A DNA stretch of 64,000 nucleotides from Sapria himalayana (taxonomy: Eukaryota > Streptophyta > Magnoliopsida > Malpighiales > Rafflesiaceae), in the NCBI GenBank assembly GCA_029783825.1, contig JAREIK010010233.1, positions 1 to 64,000 of the forward strand. The letters are read 5' to 3'. Both the position numbers and the translations under genes were made by a program. Of this stretch, positions 48,776 to 63,028 are shown in pieces; position 1 is the first letter of the stretch, and each line of letters begins with the position of its first letter. The notes below the pieces were generated by a model. It ran no database searches. It saw only the letters and a program-made list of their open reading frames with translations, and was not told where the DNA came from.

Positions 48776-51169
48776 AGATATAAATATAGATATAAAAATA
48801 TCCATAGAACTACATATAACTACATCTACAACATCTATATATAAATAGTATACATATAACTATATCCATAGAACCCTCAACTTCGAAATTTTTATATAAG
48901 TGTATTTCACTATATCTATAACTATAAAAATAGTATACATAAACATATCTATATATATATATAACAACATTATATATATATATATAGGTATATAACTAAT
49001 ATAAAGGTATTTAACAATATATATATCAACATAATACTAATATTATAAATGTATTTATCTACATCAAAACATATACATAGCCATATGTCTAAATATATAT
49101 AATTACATGAAAAACTACATATAACTACATCTACAACATGTATAACTACATGCTTCAGAAACTTAATATCCATTCATATCATTCATCTCATTCATACATA
49201 TTTTTTTTGGATATTGTATAAATCTTTATCATTTTCCCATATATTTTAGGAACTTAAATATAATTTTTTCAACCTTAAATGTAATTTTATTATATTTTTA
49301 TATGTTTGTATAATCATTATGATTTAATATGTTTAAAATTTGTATTTTTTTTCACATAATATCATTTAATTAAAATTGATTTCTAATAAAATGTTCATTT
49401 GTTAAAATTCAAGTTGTAAATTTAAAAACAAATAACAATATGTTTGTGTAATAAATATTATAATAAAAATTCTAAAATATATATGTGATGTAGTTTCAAT
49501 TTACAAAGATAAAACTTTAAAATTAAAATTTATTTACAAAATAAAATTTGCACCTCATGATATGCAATATGTAATATTTATTATAAAATTAACAATATTT
49601 GAAATGAATTTATTAATTACAAAAAAAAAAACATTGTAATGTATTAAATTCAAAATAAAATTTAAAATAAAACTTAAAAATAATTATTTTAAAAAAATTC
49701 ATATATTTATATGGTCATTTATATATTTTGAATAAAATAAAAAAAGTAATTAATTGTAGAAAAATATACTCATGAATTAATATGGTAACCTGTTTTGTTT
49801 TAACATAATTAAAGAAATAATTGATTTTTTACAAAACATTAAAGGCATGTATTTATATGCACTACATTATATTCGTTTGAATTTTAAAGTTTCTACAAAT
49901 TTATTAAACACAATAAATAATAGTTAGAAATTTATCATAGACATTAATATTCTAATAAAAAAATTATATAGAAATACTAAAACAAAATTATTTATTTATG
50001 AACTATATTTTCATTTTTAACATAATTGTAAAAACAAAATAATTTACAAATATGCCAACTTCATTTATTTATATCAGTATAATGATAGTTATTTTAATAT
50101 AAATATTAAAAAACAACTATTTAAATAAAATAGAAGCTCATATATATAATTCATAAATTCATTTTACGCATTAATATCCTTCACACACACACACACACAC
50201 ACACAAATATTTGTTTTAAATATAAAGAATTTACAATATTTTATAAATTGTGTTCAACATATAATATTTTAATTTTAATTAAATTTTCAAAATCAAAAAA
50301 TTTTAAATACATTTACACACACACACACACACACACATATATAATAGTTTCATGTGTAACTTTAAAAATACATTATGTATATAGGTATATGTGTGTGTTT
50401 GTGTGGGAGTATAGTAGTATATGCATGCATACAAGTATATACACACTACTTTGAAAATGTAGATACATGTGTAAATATATAACAAAATAAAAAAATGTGT
50501 ATGCTGATATATAATGTATTGTAATGTATAAGGATGTATAAATGTGTGTGTGTCTATAGGGTAGTGTATATGCACATATATATTTATGCATATATATGTA
50601 AATATCAACATTAATTTTGAGAAGAGAAATACATGAACACATAAATATTAACATGTTCCACAAATTAATGAGAGCAGGAACAAAAAGTGACATTATTGCA
50701 AGATACTACTAATCTTCCATCTATAACACTTTACCTCAAAATATGATTAGAGTACTACTTGCAATGATAATGTTCATTCAATACTACATACCATGAAGTT
50801 ATATTTGTATTCAATATTATAATTTGTTCAAATAAAAAAATTTATCTAATATCTTCTTCAACAACTCTTCTATTTTATTTTTCTAGTCTTGATAAGCTAT
50901 GTTCAATGTTGATTAATGTACATTTTCTATCTAGTATATCTACTTCAAACTACTATAATAGTAAAATCCATCAAATAAATCTAGGGCTGCCATCTTTCTT
51001 TTCTATGAGATATCTGATTATAGAATATTTAGTATATACTATAACTTTGGTTCCTAATAAATATGATATTAATTTTCCAAAAAAAAAGATTGTTGATACA
51101 AGTTCTTTCTCTATAGTGGTGTAATTCAATTGTGCATTTATGAGTGTGTTGTTATCATAGTATATGATA
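48776..51169. other. AT-rich non-coding region with (CA)n tracts
   Basis: ACTACATATAACTA-type words near 48800-49170 resemble the satellite at 51170-54940. (CA)n tracts lie at about 50180-50205 and 50314-50337. Short open frames are low-complexity and unsupported. Confidence 0.5.
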
Positions 51170-51689
51170 ACTATTTCATAAATATTTCTATAACTATATA
51201 AAACTTTTCATAATTTATATTTAATTACATTTATAACTATGTAAACTATTTTTATATCTTTATTAATAACTATATATAACTATTTATTAAAAAATATAAT
51301 ATTTGATAACTATATGAGTAATTCTATATAACTTTGTAACAAAATATATCATATGTATAATAATATATAACTATATATAATTGTATTTTACTATATGTAT
51401 AACTATAAAAATGTTATATATACGTATATCTTTTACTACATACATATTTATAACTATATGTGTATAACTATATATAAATATTTGTATGACTATGTAATAC
51501 TCTATATAATTAAATATAATTATATTGTATATATGTATACCTATATGTATTCATATAATTAAATTTATATATTTATTTATAACTTTGTATATATTTATGT
51601 ATAAATACTTATAACTACTTGTATAAATATATCTATATATAATTATATGTTTAACTATATATAACTCTATTTTTAATTATATATACTAT

Positions 51690-51706
51690 AGGTATAAGAA
51701 CATATA
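51690..51706. repeat. Left target-site duplication of the ARF retrocopy
   Basis: AGGTATAAGAACATATA, matched by 52609-52625 with one difference (C to A). Joining the two flanks restores the satellite word ACATATAACTATAAATAATTG. Confidence 0.85.
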
Positions 51707-52608
<902 letters not shown>

Positions 52609-52625
52609 AGGTATAAGAAAATATA
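52609..52625. repeat. Right target-site duplication of the ARF retrocopy
   Basis: AGGTATAAGAAAATATA. The sequence continues as satellite (ACTATAAATAATTG), as expected of a clean insertion. Confidence 0.85.
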
Positions 52626-54271
52626 ACTATAAATAATTGTCTTGACTATATGTATAACTATAAAATATTATACATAATGATAATTTAAAATATTATTAAC
52701 AACATATATTTATTATACATTTTTATATTTATATACCTATAGATAACTATATGTATACATATATAAAATTATATAAAAAAAATATATAACTACATGTATA
52801 AATATAAGTATAACTATGTGTAACAATATGTTTAACAACATGTAACTATATTTATAATTACATGTATAAAAACATATAACAATATGTGTATAACTATATA
52901 TATATATATATATTCGTATAACTATATAACACTCTGTATAATTAAATATGCCTATATTTGTAACTATGTATACATATATGTAAATATATATATGTATTCA
53001 TTACTTTATATGTTTATGTATAACTATTTGTATGAATATAGCTATATATACTATATGGATAATAACATATATCTATAAAAGCTTTATAATAACTATATTT
53101 AAATATATAATTTACAACTTATATTCAATATAGATTTGTATATATTTGTATATAAAAATGTATCTTACTATATATATGCATTTACATAACTATATGTATA
53201 AATATAAAAAATTATATGAAAAAATATATATACATGCATGAATAAATCTAAGTATAACAATATGTGTAACTATATGTATAACCACATGTAACTATATTAT
53301 ATTACATTTATAACAACACATGACATTATGTTTAGCTATATGTGTATAACTATATATAAATATTTGTATAACTATATAATACTTTATATAATTAAATATA
53401 ACTATATTTGTAAATATGTATACATATATAAAATTATATAAAAAATATATACCTATATGTAAAATATAAGTATAACTATATGTGTAACTATATGTATAAC
53501 CACTTGTAACAATATTTATAATTACATGTATAATAACCTATAACATTATGCTTAACTATATGTGTAATTATATATAAATATTTGTATAACTATATATAAA
53601 TATTTGAATAACTATATAAAACAATATATAATTAAATATAAATATAGTAGTAACATTGTATACATATATGTAATTCTATATATTTATTCATAACTTTATA
53701 TATTTATGTATAACTATTTGTATGATTATATTTATATATAACTATATGTTTAACATTATAAAAATATTTATAGCTATATATTTATATCGATAATAACATA
53801 TAACTATAAATAATTGTATCTTATTATATGTATAACTATAAAATAATTATACATAACTATATTTAAATATATAATTTACAACTAATATTTAATATACATT
53901 TGTATATATTAGTTTATAAAAATAAATTTTACTATATCTATACCTATACATAACTATATGTATAAATATATAAAATTATATGAATAAATATATATACCTT
54001 CATGTATAATTGAAGTATAACTATATGTGTAACAATATGTATAACCACATGTAACTATATTTATAATTAAATGTATAACAAACATACAACATTTTGTTTA
54101 ATTATAAGTGTATAACTATATATAAATATTTGTAAAACTAAATAAAATGTTATATTATTAAATATAACTATATTTTTAACTATTTATACACATATGTATA
54201 CATATATGTAAATCTACATATTTTTTCTAACTTTGTATATTTTTATGTATAACTAAATATAACCACTCGTA

Positions 54272-54304
<33 letters not shown>

Positions 54305-54940
54305 CTAAATGTTTAACAATATATAATTTTTTATAACTATATATATTATATGTATAATAACATATAACTATAATTAATTATATCTTACTATATGTATAAC
54401 TATAAAACTTTATACATAACTATATTTAAAAATATAATGTAACCAATATATTTTTAATATACATTTTTATATATTAATATAAAAAATGTATTTTAGTATA
54501 TCCATACCTATACATAACTATATGTATAAATATATGAAATTATATGAAAAAATACATATACATACATGTATAAATATAATTTTAACTATACGTGTAACTA
54601 TATGTATAATCAAATGTAACTATATTTATATTTATATGTATAAACACATACAACATAATATTTAACTATATGTGTATAACTATATATAAATATTTGTATA
54701 ACTATAAACAATTCTATATAAATAATATAACTTATTTTTATTATGTATACATATATTTTTAGATATACGTAAATCTATATATTGTTTATAACTTTGTATA
54801 CACTTATGTATATCTACTTATAACTACTTGTATGCATATATCTATATATAACTATATGTTTAACTATATGTAAACTATTTTATAACTACATTTCTATATG
54901 TATACTAACATATAAATATTAATGGGATAATACTAACTTT

Positions 54941-55195
54941 ATTGCACTAACTTGAAATTAAATGACAAAAGATATAATATCAACAATATGTAAGCAAGTA
55001 GCATGAGAGTGTCCGTTGGTCAGGCTCATATATGTATGATACACATAAGGGTCATAACCTTTCATAATCCATCTCTTGGGCCTCAAGCTCATATATAAAC
55101 TTATGTATTACAAAAGATGTAATATTTGATAGGTTAATCAGAAAAAATTGTTTTTTCTTTTATGTAATTTCTTATTCTAACACTACATTCTCAGT
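54941..55195. other. Spacer between satellite and CT-rich tract
   Basis: AT-rich with no gene seen. Confidence 0.5.
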
Positions 55196-55312
55196 GTGTG
55201 TCTCTCTCTCCCTCTAATTCTTTCCGTGTCATTCTCTTCCTCTTTTTCTTTCTGTGTCACACACACACACACACTCTCTTGTTATTTTCTTTCTCGCTCT
55301 CCTTTCTTGCTT

Positions 55313-55348
<36 letters not shown>

Positions 55349-55383
55349 GCTCTCCCTTTGCCATTCTCTCCCCATTTTTCTCT

Positions 55384-55427
<44 letters not shown>

Positions 55428-55660
55428 TCTCTCTCCCTGTCTCTCTCTCTACCCCCTTCTCTCCTTTTCTCTCCTCATACACACACCACACACACACACC
55501 CACACCACATCTCTCTCTCTATTTTCTCTCTCCCTCTCTCTCTATCGCTCTCTCTCTCTCTCTCTCCCCGTCTCTACATTTCGCTGCCCCTCTCTCTCTC
55601 CCCTCCTTCTCTCTCCCTCTCTCCCCTCTCCCCCTCTCTCCCTTCCCCCTTCAACTTTAA
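55196..55660. repeat. CT-rich/CA-rich low-complexity tract
   Basis: Long (CT)n runs (about 55315-55342, 55402-55422, 55550-55567) are mixed with (CA)n (about 55258-55275 and 55483-55505) and CCCT words. Stop-free frames on both strands (Ser-Leu or Arg-Glu repeats) follow from composition and are not genes. Confidence 0.93.
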
Positions 55661-55899
55661 ATGTCTTTCTTTTTTCTTTCCTTTCTTGTGCATTATCGTA
55701 TTTTGCTCGCAATATCTAGTATTACCATGATATCTATTAATCTTTATCATGCTAAAAATACTTATTTATTCATGTAGAATCTGTAAACAGATTGTCTTGA
55801 TATTCATGATATTTAATTATTAGTATATTTTGAATTAATAGAATGATAAATCGAAATAATGATTTTTCATTATTTTTTGTAAATAAACAGGGGAAAATT

Positions 55900-57910
55900 G
55901 GTTCAAATCGTCATTGGATGTACATAAGGTTTATGAATGGAATTTTGAATAAAGATTTTTGAGTGGGCTTGAAACTTTCAATAATTTTGTATGTAGTCAA
56001 TTGAGATGGATGGTTGGAGAAAAAAATTAAGTGTCCATGTAATCATCACAAGTGTCAGAATATCCCTTTTCATGATGCAAACACTATAAGATACCATTTG
56101 GCTAAATATGGCTTTGTGCCAAATTATGTATTTATCATGGGGAAAGTTCAATGGCTCTGAACATTGACCAAAATGAGGGTACGAAATCATTTGCTTGTGG
56201 TGAAGAATCTTCAAACACATACCATAGATTATCACGGAAGCTGCTGGTGCTGACTTTAAAATGAATTATGTGGTATGACCCACCTAATCCTGAAGCTTAG
56301 AAATTTTATGAAATGCTTAAAGCTACAAATAAAGAGTTGTGGCTTGGTTGTAAAACACATTCATAATTGTCACTTTTGGCTCGACATATGAGCATTAAGT
56401 CAGAAAATCATTTGTCTGAGAAATTATTTGATCAGGAAATATACTAATGAAGGAGATTATTCCAGATAATAATTTGATTACTAACAACTTTTACAACACT
56501 AAAAGTTACTATGAGGAATAGTTCTACCAGTAAAAAAAATTGATTGTTGTTTTAGTAAATGTACGTTATATTGGGGTGGTGATAGTGATTTAATTAGCTA
56601 TAAGTTTTGTGATCATCTTTGATTTAAAAAGGTACCTCATGTTGTAGATATGTGACAAAGATTGAAAGTTGCATTTAAGATGATGTATTATTTTCCATTA
56701 ATTCCTTGATTATAGAGACCATATGCATCAAATGCTACAGAAAATGATATTGTGGATAAACTATCTATCTTCAAACACATTAGAAGAGCATTTGGATGAG
56801 CAATGAAAAGATGCATGACAGATGCAAAGTACAAAGCAACCTAGAGTTATGTTTTACTTAATTGTGTGGAGGTTGCATCATATATTGAGTATGTATACAT
56901 AAAATGGTGGTAGGTTTAATCATAATTTAATTTTATCTTTAATATGAATTATTAAAAATTGATATACATAATTCTCTCTCTTTTTATATTTGAGCAGTAT
57001 TTATGTTGAGCAGTTAAAAAATAGGCAACCAGTAATTTCCAATAATGATGTTTAATTATATGCTAGAACTGAATTTGTGAATTGGTTGAAAAAATATGTG
57101 AGAATTATTAATTTTAAATTTTTTGAATTATTTAATTTATTAGTATCTTTTATTTGTTAATATCTTTTTTTTAACTTTATGTCACAGGCAATTGAACATC
57201 AAATATAAGCTTTATATATTTTCATTCAGAATCTAAGTAAAGGCCCGTTTAGATACTGACAACCTATCTGGCTATTTTGTTAATGGATATAAGTTTCACA
57301 CAATCGGACACGCTTCTTCTAAAATAATAATGAATAGTGGTTGTATGCATTAAAAACTCATGTTATAGTGCACAGGAGATTGATTATTATGGTCAACTCA
57401 AAGAAGTTATTGAGTTTTGTATCCTAGACTCAAAAATAACAGGATTATATTATTAAAGGGAATGTGGTTTGATCCTACATGAAATATGGGCACAAAGATT
57501 CATTCAGATTATAAGCTAGTAGATATAACCATAAACACATATATAATCAATGTGAGCTATTTATTATGGAAGTTTAAGTAGCACAAGTATATTATTATAC
57601 ATACCGAGTTTATCTCATTATAAGAGTGATTGATGGGAGATTTGAAAAATCAAAGCTCGATCAAATTTTGAAGTACCAACATCTGAACAAAGAAGTGAAA
57701 ACTAAATATTGCACTGGCATTCCAAAAAGATGACATAAATAATATTGAGCCTATGCATGTAGATGAAGATCCAAAAAATTTACTGTGACTCAAATGGTGG
57801 CCTAATAGAAATTGAAGATGATGAATTTCTATCTGAAGATGAGTTCAAACTTCTATCGAAATCAGACAAAATATGAGAAGCTCCATTGAAGGATGATAGT
57901 GATGCTGATA
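55900..57910 (+). pseudogene. Second CACTA transposase, internally deleted and heavily mutated
   Basis: Transposase-associated domain at about 55900-56160, recognised by HWMY, then in another frame CPCNHHKCQNIPFHDANTIR and YHLAKYGFVPNY. tnp2 remnants at about 56270-56740 include HVVDM, RLKVAFKMMYYFP, LIP and RPYAS, equivalent to the RLYIRKLKVSYKKMHVFP stretch of the first element. The catalytic-core segment with HNLDVMHIEKNV, present at 41818 in the first element, is missing; the sequence jumps to MTDAKYKAT...SYVLLNCVEVASYIE (about 56810-56890), the end of the DUF4218 region. DUF4216 remnants (YYGQLKEVIEF) lie at about 57380-57420, with an acidic tail to about 57910. Non-functional. Confidence 0.8.
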
Positions 57911-58049
57911 ATTAAACTGTATACTTTATTATAATATTAAACTATCAAAGAACTTTTCTGTATTTTGTTGAAATCTATCGATGGTGTTTTATTCTAAAAT
58001 GCATGCTTGTCATCATATCTCTATTATTTTTTTTATGTTTTATTTTGTA

Positions 58050-60060
58050 TAGGAGATGGTTTCCTAAAGAACGTGGCCATGGTGGAGGTGGACGTGCAAC
58101 AGACGAAATCGAACCAAATTCATTTAGTATGTACATCATGTTGCAAAATCAGTACCATCTCATACCACCATATTTAGACTTCAACATCACAATCACCATC
58201 TTCATTTATATCACCATCACCATAATTGAGACCTCTAGAATCACCATTATCAGATATAAGCCCACTAACCATTATGCTTCCTTCACATACTTTTGATCTA
58301 TCTCTATCTTCTACACCATATTTTACACTGATAGTTCCCCCATTTACAAAACCAACAACATCATCAATGATGTGTCTTCCTTTGCAGTCAATGCAAAGTT
58401 AGTAATTGAGATTGTAGATGGGAGGTAAAAGAAATATGTAAATATGACTTGAAAAAAAAAATTTGATGTTACTGTCAGTGGTTTTTTAAATATTGTTATG
58501 ATTTGCTTATTTTCAATGTTATTTATTTATTTGTACAGTTTTATTCCATCTCACACGTGTTCGACTATAATTACAAAGTCTTTTAAGAAAATAGCTGATT
58601 CTATAGTATTCTCCTAGAAGAAAGTTTCTGAATCGACAAAAGAGTCTTGTTTTAATGACTTTCAGGTAAATATAACAAAACAAAAGTATAGAAAAACAAG
58701 TATCTAATTACATAACTATTATGTTGGTCATTATTCAAGTAGTAAATAATTATGTTCTTATTGTTAATATAAATTTTTTGTGATTTTTCTATAGATAGAA
58801 TCAGTGTACATGTGCACCCAAATTTGATGGAAAGATAAAGTCATTATGGGAGATCAAAGCTGCTCAATGGTATTATAATTCTATCCATATATTGAAGAAT
58901 ATGATAGAAATCCATGTTTTTATATCCGAGGACGACTGGCCCGAGTGGCTTAAGTATTGGGAGGAGCCAGGTGTGAAGAAAAAATCAGATATTGCCAGCA
59001 AAAATCGACGAAATGAGGTAGCTAGACTAGGTTCAAGAATCTATCGACACATAGGAGGGTCAAAGTCGAGTATTGAGTACGTTCAAATTTGGTACAATTT
59101 TAAAATTTTAAACATTTATATTTAGTGGTTGTCCTAATAGTCCAATAAATCAAATCTCTGCATGGTTTTATTAATTTTGTTAAAGTTTTTGATCATTTTT
59201 TTTTTATGACTTAATAAAAATATATTCTAGGCTGGAGAATTGGGTCGAGATCCCAATTTTTATAAGATTTTCAGGAAGATGCTTGTGAAGAAAGTGGATG
59301 GTCACTTTGTTGACAATAAATCTTAGGTGATTGCTATAAGAATTTGTTATATTAATAAAATTTTATAATACTACAGTACATTTTGAAAATTGTTTGGAAT
59401 GAAAAATATTTATTTTATTTTATGTATATCTAGAATAGTATTTTTCTCTATTATATCTCAGGAACTAATGGAGGAACGTGTGAGAGCTGCTCATCAGCAA
59501 GTTGAGGGTTACATTGATCTTCAACCAATTGATTATGATCCTATTTATTTGGAGACCATAAAGGTCGTAAGAAGTAGTGAGTGTATGGCATCGGCTAGAA
59601 GTGAGTGGCATTTTGTAGCAGTCGTACTTCTAATTCATCTACTTCAGCAATGGTGGATGAGGTGGTCGAACAATAAGCAATGGAAACAAATCAATGTATG
59701 GTAGTTATGGAGACCAAAATGAAAAAGAAGGATGAGCAGATATCTCATTCGAAGAAAAAATATATGAAATTAAAGAATAGAAGGATGATCAGTATATTAA
59801 TTTGAAGGAAGAAATGCAAGAAATGAAAGAAGAGGAGGAGAAGCAGATTACTTATTTGATTGAAGAAATGTAAGAAATTAAAGAAATGAATGATGAGATG
59901 AAAGAAATTAAGAATGTAATGCAACAATAGATGTCCTATATAAAGTCATAGTTAGCGGCATTGATGTAATAGATAGCATTTTGAGATCCAGCTGTGAAAC
60001 CTCATAGGAGAGGCTAGCAAAAATTCTCTACTAATTATTAGGATGATTTCGTATGAGAAT
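58050..60060 (+). pseudogene. Second CACTA element, TnpA-like gene (Ptta/En/Spm family)
   Basis: An N-terminal Gly-rich start (ERGHGGGGRATDEIEP, about 58070) is followed by FIPSHTCSTIITKSFKKIAD (about 58540-58600), YWEEPGVKKKSDIASKNRRN (about 58955-59015) with GSRIYRHIGGSKSSIEY, MLVKKVDGHFVDNKS (about 59280-59322), ERVRAAHQQVEGYIDLQPID and a charged coiled-coil tail (59720-59920). This is the order of the family's DNA-binding/transposase_24 domain and C-terminal helix. Several stops and AT-rich introns (58690-58790, 59110-59230, 59330-59450) are seen. It follows the transposase, as in the first element. Confidence 0.78.
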
Positions 60061-60900
60061 TATTTCTGAACTTTTATTGATTTTTATCTATGTGTAGCAA
60101 AACATGATGAGATTTTTTTGTAGGTTTTATTTTTTTTATTCTGGTTTTATTCTTTGCTTTTCCAATTAATCTAATAATGAATCTTTTCATGACACATTAT
60201 GTGAGCCAAATGAAAAAATTCTGATTCAAAGCATTCAAACATTGCCATGGTCCTTCCAATGCATGTGTCCTATATTTACCGATTTCAGCTTGATCAAAAG
60301 GAAGCTTAGCTTCTGTTATCTTCATTATTCCTAAAACATTTTATTTTTGCACTCTCTTTCTCTCTAAACATCATTGCTGGACATCTTTTAGATTTTTTTG
60401 AAGCTATATGACTATCAAAATTTGTGTTTGTTCATGTCTATAATAACTATTTTTATATATCTGTGAATATGTTTGTGTGTCTCCAAATTTTTTGGTAGAG
60501 TTTTAGCCTATTATAGGTATGTAAAAGCCTTGGCTAGTCCTCCATGGTACTGGGAACAACACATTAGCTTTTGAAGCTGTGAGATGAACCAAAAAAATTA
60601 ATTCCACGCAAATGGAGGTTTGTTCTTGACACTCTTATTTTGTGCAGATATACGTCGTCGCTGTTCAGATTTGTGACTACTTATTATCAGTTATTGGTTT
60701 GTAAATGTAGTATGTTATGCTCCATGTGCAGGTGTAACAATGATCTCTATTTTCATGGAGTACCAGAGGAAAAAGAACTGGAAATGCTGACCATTCCTGA
60801 GAGACCTATATGCGTGTTTTTTAAGTTCTATATTATTTTCTTCTGTTATCTTTGATGGTATGTGTATTTGCATGAAAGTAGAAGCGTATGTGTCATCTAA
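60061..60900. other. CACTA 3' region with possible captured exons
   Basis: Mostly AT-rich. At 60640-60810 two acceptor-like words (TTTGTGCAG and CCATGTGCAG) precede short open stretches, one reading NDLYFHGVPEEKELEMLTIP. I do not recognise the protein. Possibly captured host exons; weak. Confidence 0.35.
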
Positions 60901-61325
60901 AGCTATGTGATTATATATACGTATATATAATACTACAATATGTACGTACATATATACTAGGTATAAACATATGTATATACTAAGTATATATCTACGTATA
61001 TACTAAGTATATAAGTACGTATATTCCGAGTATATATGTTTGTATATACTGAGTATATTGTACGTATATATTCAGTATATATGTTCGTATATACCGAGTA
61101 TATTTGTACTTATATACTCAGTATATAACTATATATGTTCGTATATACTGAGTATATTAGTACGTATATACTCAGTATATATGTTCGTATATACTATAGT
61201 ATATACGTACATATATACTCAGTATATATATACTTTATACTGTAGTATATACGTACTTTCATACTATAGTATATACGTACGTATATACCGATTATATACG
61301 TACGTATATACCGAGTATATACATA
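60900..61325. repeat. Palindromic TATACT(C/G)AGTATA repeat block 1
   Basis: More than a dozen copies of TATACT(C/G)AGTATAT, TATACTATAGTATATA and GTACGTATATAC, each a near-perfect palindrome, spaced about 15-30 bases apart. No gene. The frame at 61040-61501 is a product of the repeat. Confidence 0.85.
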
Positions 61326-61674
61326 AGTGGGTGCATATATTTATTTGTAGACATGTATTTATTGTAATACGTACACATCCATTTACACACAGACACACTT
61401 TTAAATATATAATTGCTCAAGCTGGTCTGGTCATCATCGTGCATAGCTCACTGATGTTGGTAATAAAAGCCATGGATATTAGACTTTTCCTAAAGATGTG
61501 AGATGAAGATATTACTGGTCCTGGCTAGCCAGGAAGCTAGAAGTTGGTCTTAAAAATCTTAGTAATTGTATTAATATGCAATTATCACATGGTACAAAGT
61601 GGACGTATGAGTAAATAAGTTTTTTTATCTCTAGGTTATGCAATAATTGGTTCTAATTGTACTAAGTCTTAGAA
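61326..61674. other. Unassigned stretch between palindromic block 1 and the Gly/Ser-rich segment
   Basis: No recognised gene. AT-rich with no repeats seen apart from short T runs. Confidence 0.5.
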
Positions 61675-61957
61675 TGATGATGATGATGATGCTCATGTAG
61701 TGTCATGTAATTCTGGTCTAGGAGGAATATCAGGTCCTATTTTGGGAGAAGCAGCTCCCCGCCTCATCAAAAACTCGCTCAATCTCAAGTTCATCAGTCG
61801 AGCATCATCATCACCCGACCTACTTTTATTATCAGCAATGGTGGTGTAGCGGCAGTAGTAGTAGTAGCGGTATTGGTGGTAGCGGCGGTAGTGGCGGCAG
61901 TAGTAGTGGTAGTGGCAATGGCAGTGGCAACGGTAGCAGCAACAATATCAATAAATG
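61675..61957 (+). other. Coding-like Gly/Ser-rich segment with trinucleotide repeats
   Basis: GATGATGATGAT at 61675 and a GTAGCGGC/AGTAGTAGT tract at 61840-61935 stand out as GC-rich. One frame reads HHHHPTYFYYQQWWCSG, followed by SSSSSGIGGSGGSGGSSSGS and NGSGNGSSNN. This resembles a low-complexity region of a plant regulatory protein, possibly a captured exon piece. No start or family signature is visible. Confidence 0.45.
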
Positions 61958-62165
61958 CAGTATATACGTACGTATAATACTATAGTATTTTATGTACATA
62001 TATATTGAGTATATATGTACTCAGTATATATGTACACATAATACTATAGTTTATATGTACTCAGTATATATGTACACATAATACTACAGTTTATATGTAC
62101 ATATACTGCAATAATATATGTACCAGTGAAATGCTAGTATATATGTACATATATATTGTAGTATC
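61958..62165. repeat. Palindromic repeat block 2
   Basis: GTATATACGTACGTATAATA, ATATGTACTCAGTATATATG and TACACATAATACTA(T/C)AGTTTAT recur, related to the block at 60900-61325. The Gly/Ser-rich segment separates the two blocks. Confidence 0.8.
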
Positions 62166-62619
62166 ATATATTTATCAAAACATAGCTTTTATTTATTTAT
62201 TTTGCTTTGATTGAGTGGTTTAAATTTCTTAAAGATATGGTACATTATTCCACTTACGAATCTTGTATAACTAAAGGGATTTTTTACTAGACATGATGCA
62301 CCTTGACTCGGATAGCTTTTTCACAGTAGAAAGTTGGTGATCGAAGGAACATAGGGAGAGAAAGCAACGTCAATGCATGGATAGATTATACTTTATGCAC
62401 TGTCGATAGATATATTGATGAATAAGATGTAATAAGATTTTGTTATTTTTTTGTTTTAATTATGTAAAATATTATATTAGAATAAGTTATTAAATAATTT
62501 TTTTTAAATTATAAATTATCCTTTATAGTTTTTTTATTCAATTTTATATAAAAATTTTAAATTATTTAATTAAAAAATTTTAAAATAAATCAAATTCTCA
62601 AAATAGTTTTAAAATTAAA
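62166..62619. other. AT-rich stretch before the CACTA 3' terminus
   Basis: No gene seen. Poly(T)/poly(A)-rich from 62440. Confidence 0.5.
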
Positions 62620-63028
62620 ATAGCTAGGGACAATTCCCTTGCTCAATTAGCTTGGGAATTTTTTTTATCTAATTTAGTTAGGGATAACTTTATTTTAGCA
62701 AGAGATTTTTACCGTCGCTAAATTTATTTTGCTAGGGACTTTTTCCGTCGCTAATAGTTAGCAACGAGGACTTTATTTAAGGAACGCTTCCGTCATTATA
62801 TCTGTTTAGCAACGGAAACTCTAATTTAGCTAGGGAGATTATTTTTTTAGCTAGGGATTTTTCCATCGCTAAATTATTAACTAGGGACACTTTTCCTCGC
62901 TAAATTTTGTGACTAACACTATAAATTAGGAATAGTTCCGTTAATCCATCACTATGTTCGGTTTGGCAATGGAAAATGCCCATTTAGCTAGGAAATTATT
63001 CCTAGTTATATGAAAATTTCTTGTAGTG
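62620..63028 (+). mobile_element. 3' subterminal region and terminus of the second CACTA element
   Basis: About nine copies of AGCTAGGGA(C/T)TTTTTCCGTCGCTAA-type words, clearest at about 62731, 62850 and 62880. The region ends CTTGTAGTG at 63028, which reverse-complements to CACTACAAG. The first 12 bases of this end match the terminus at 30611 at 11 positions, but the flanking triplets differ (TCT and TTT). This fits the 3' end of the plus-strand element whose genes lie at 55900-60060. Its 5' end was not found. Confidence 0.8.

Noticed and set aside
50303..50693. Minus-strand frames with Tyr/Ile/Cys/Val repeats
   Set aside because: They cover (CA)n and (TA)n tracts; low complexity only.
55196..55730. 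Three overlapping Ser/Leu-rich frames and one Arg/Glu-rich frame on the other strand
   Set aside because: They arise from CT and CA dinucleotide runs; no domain or conserved start.
61040..61501. 153-codon Tyr/Ile/Ser-rich frame
   Set aside because: It lies over the palindromic TATACT repeat block and follows its period.
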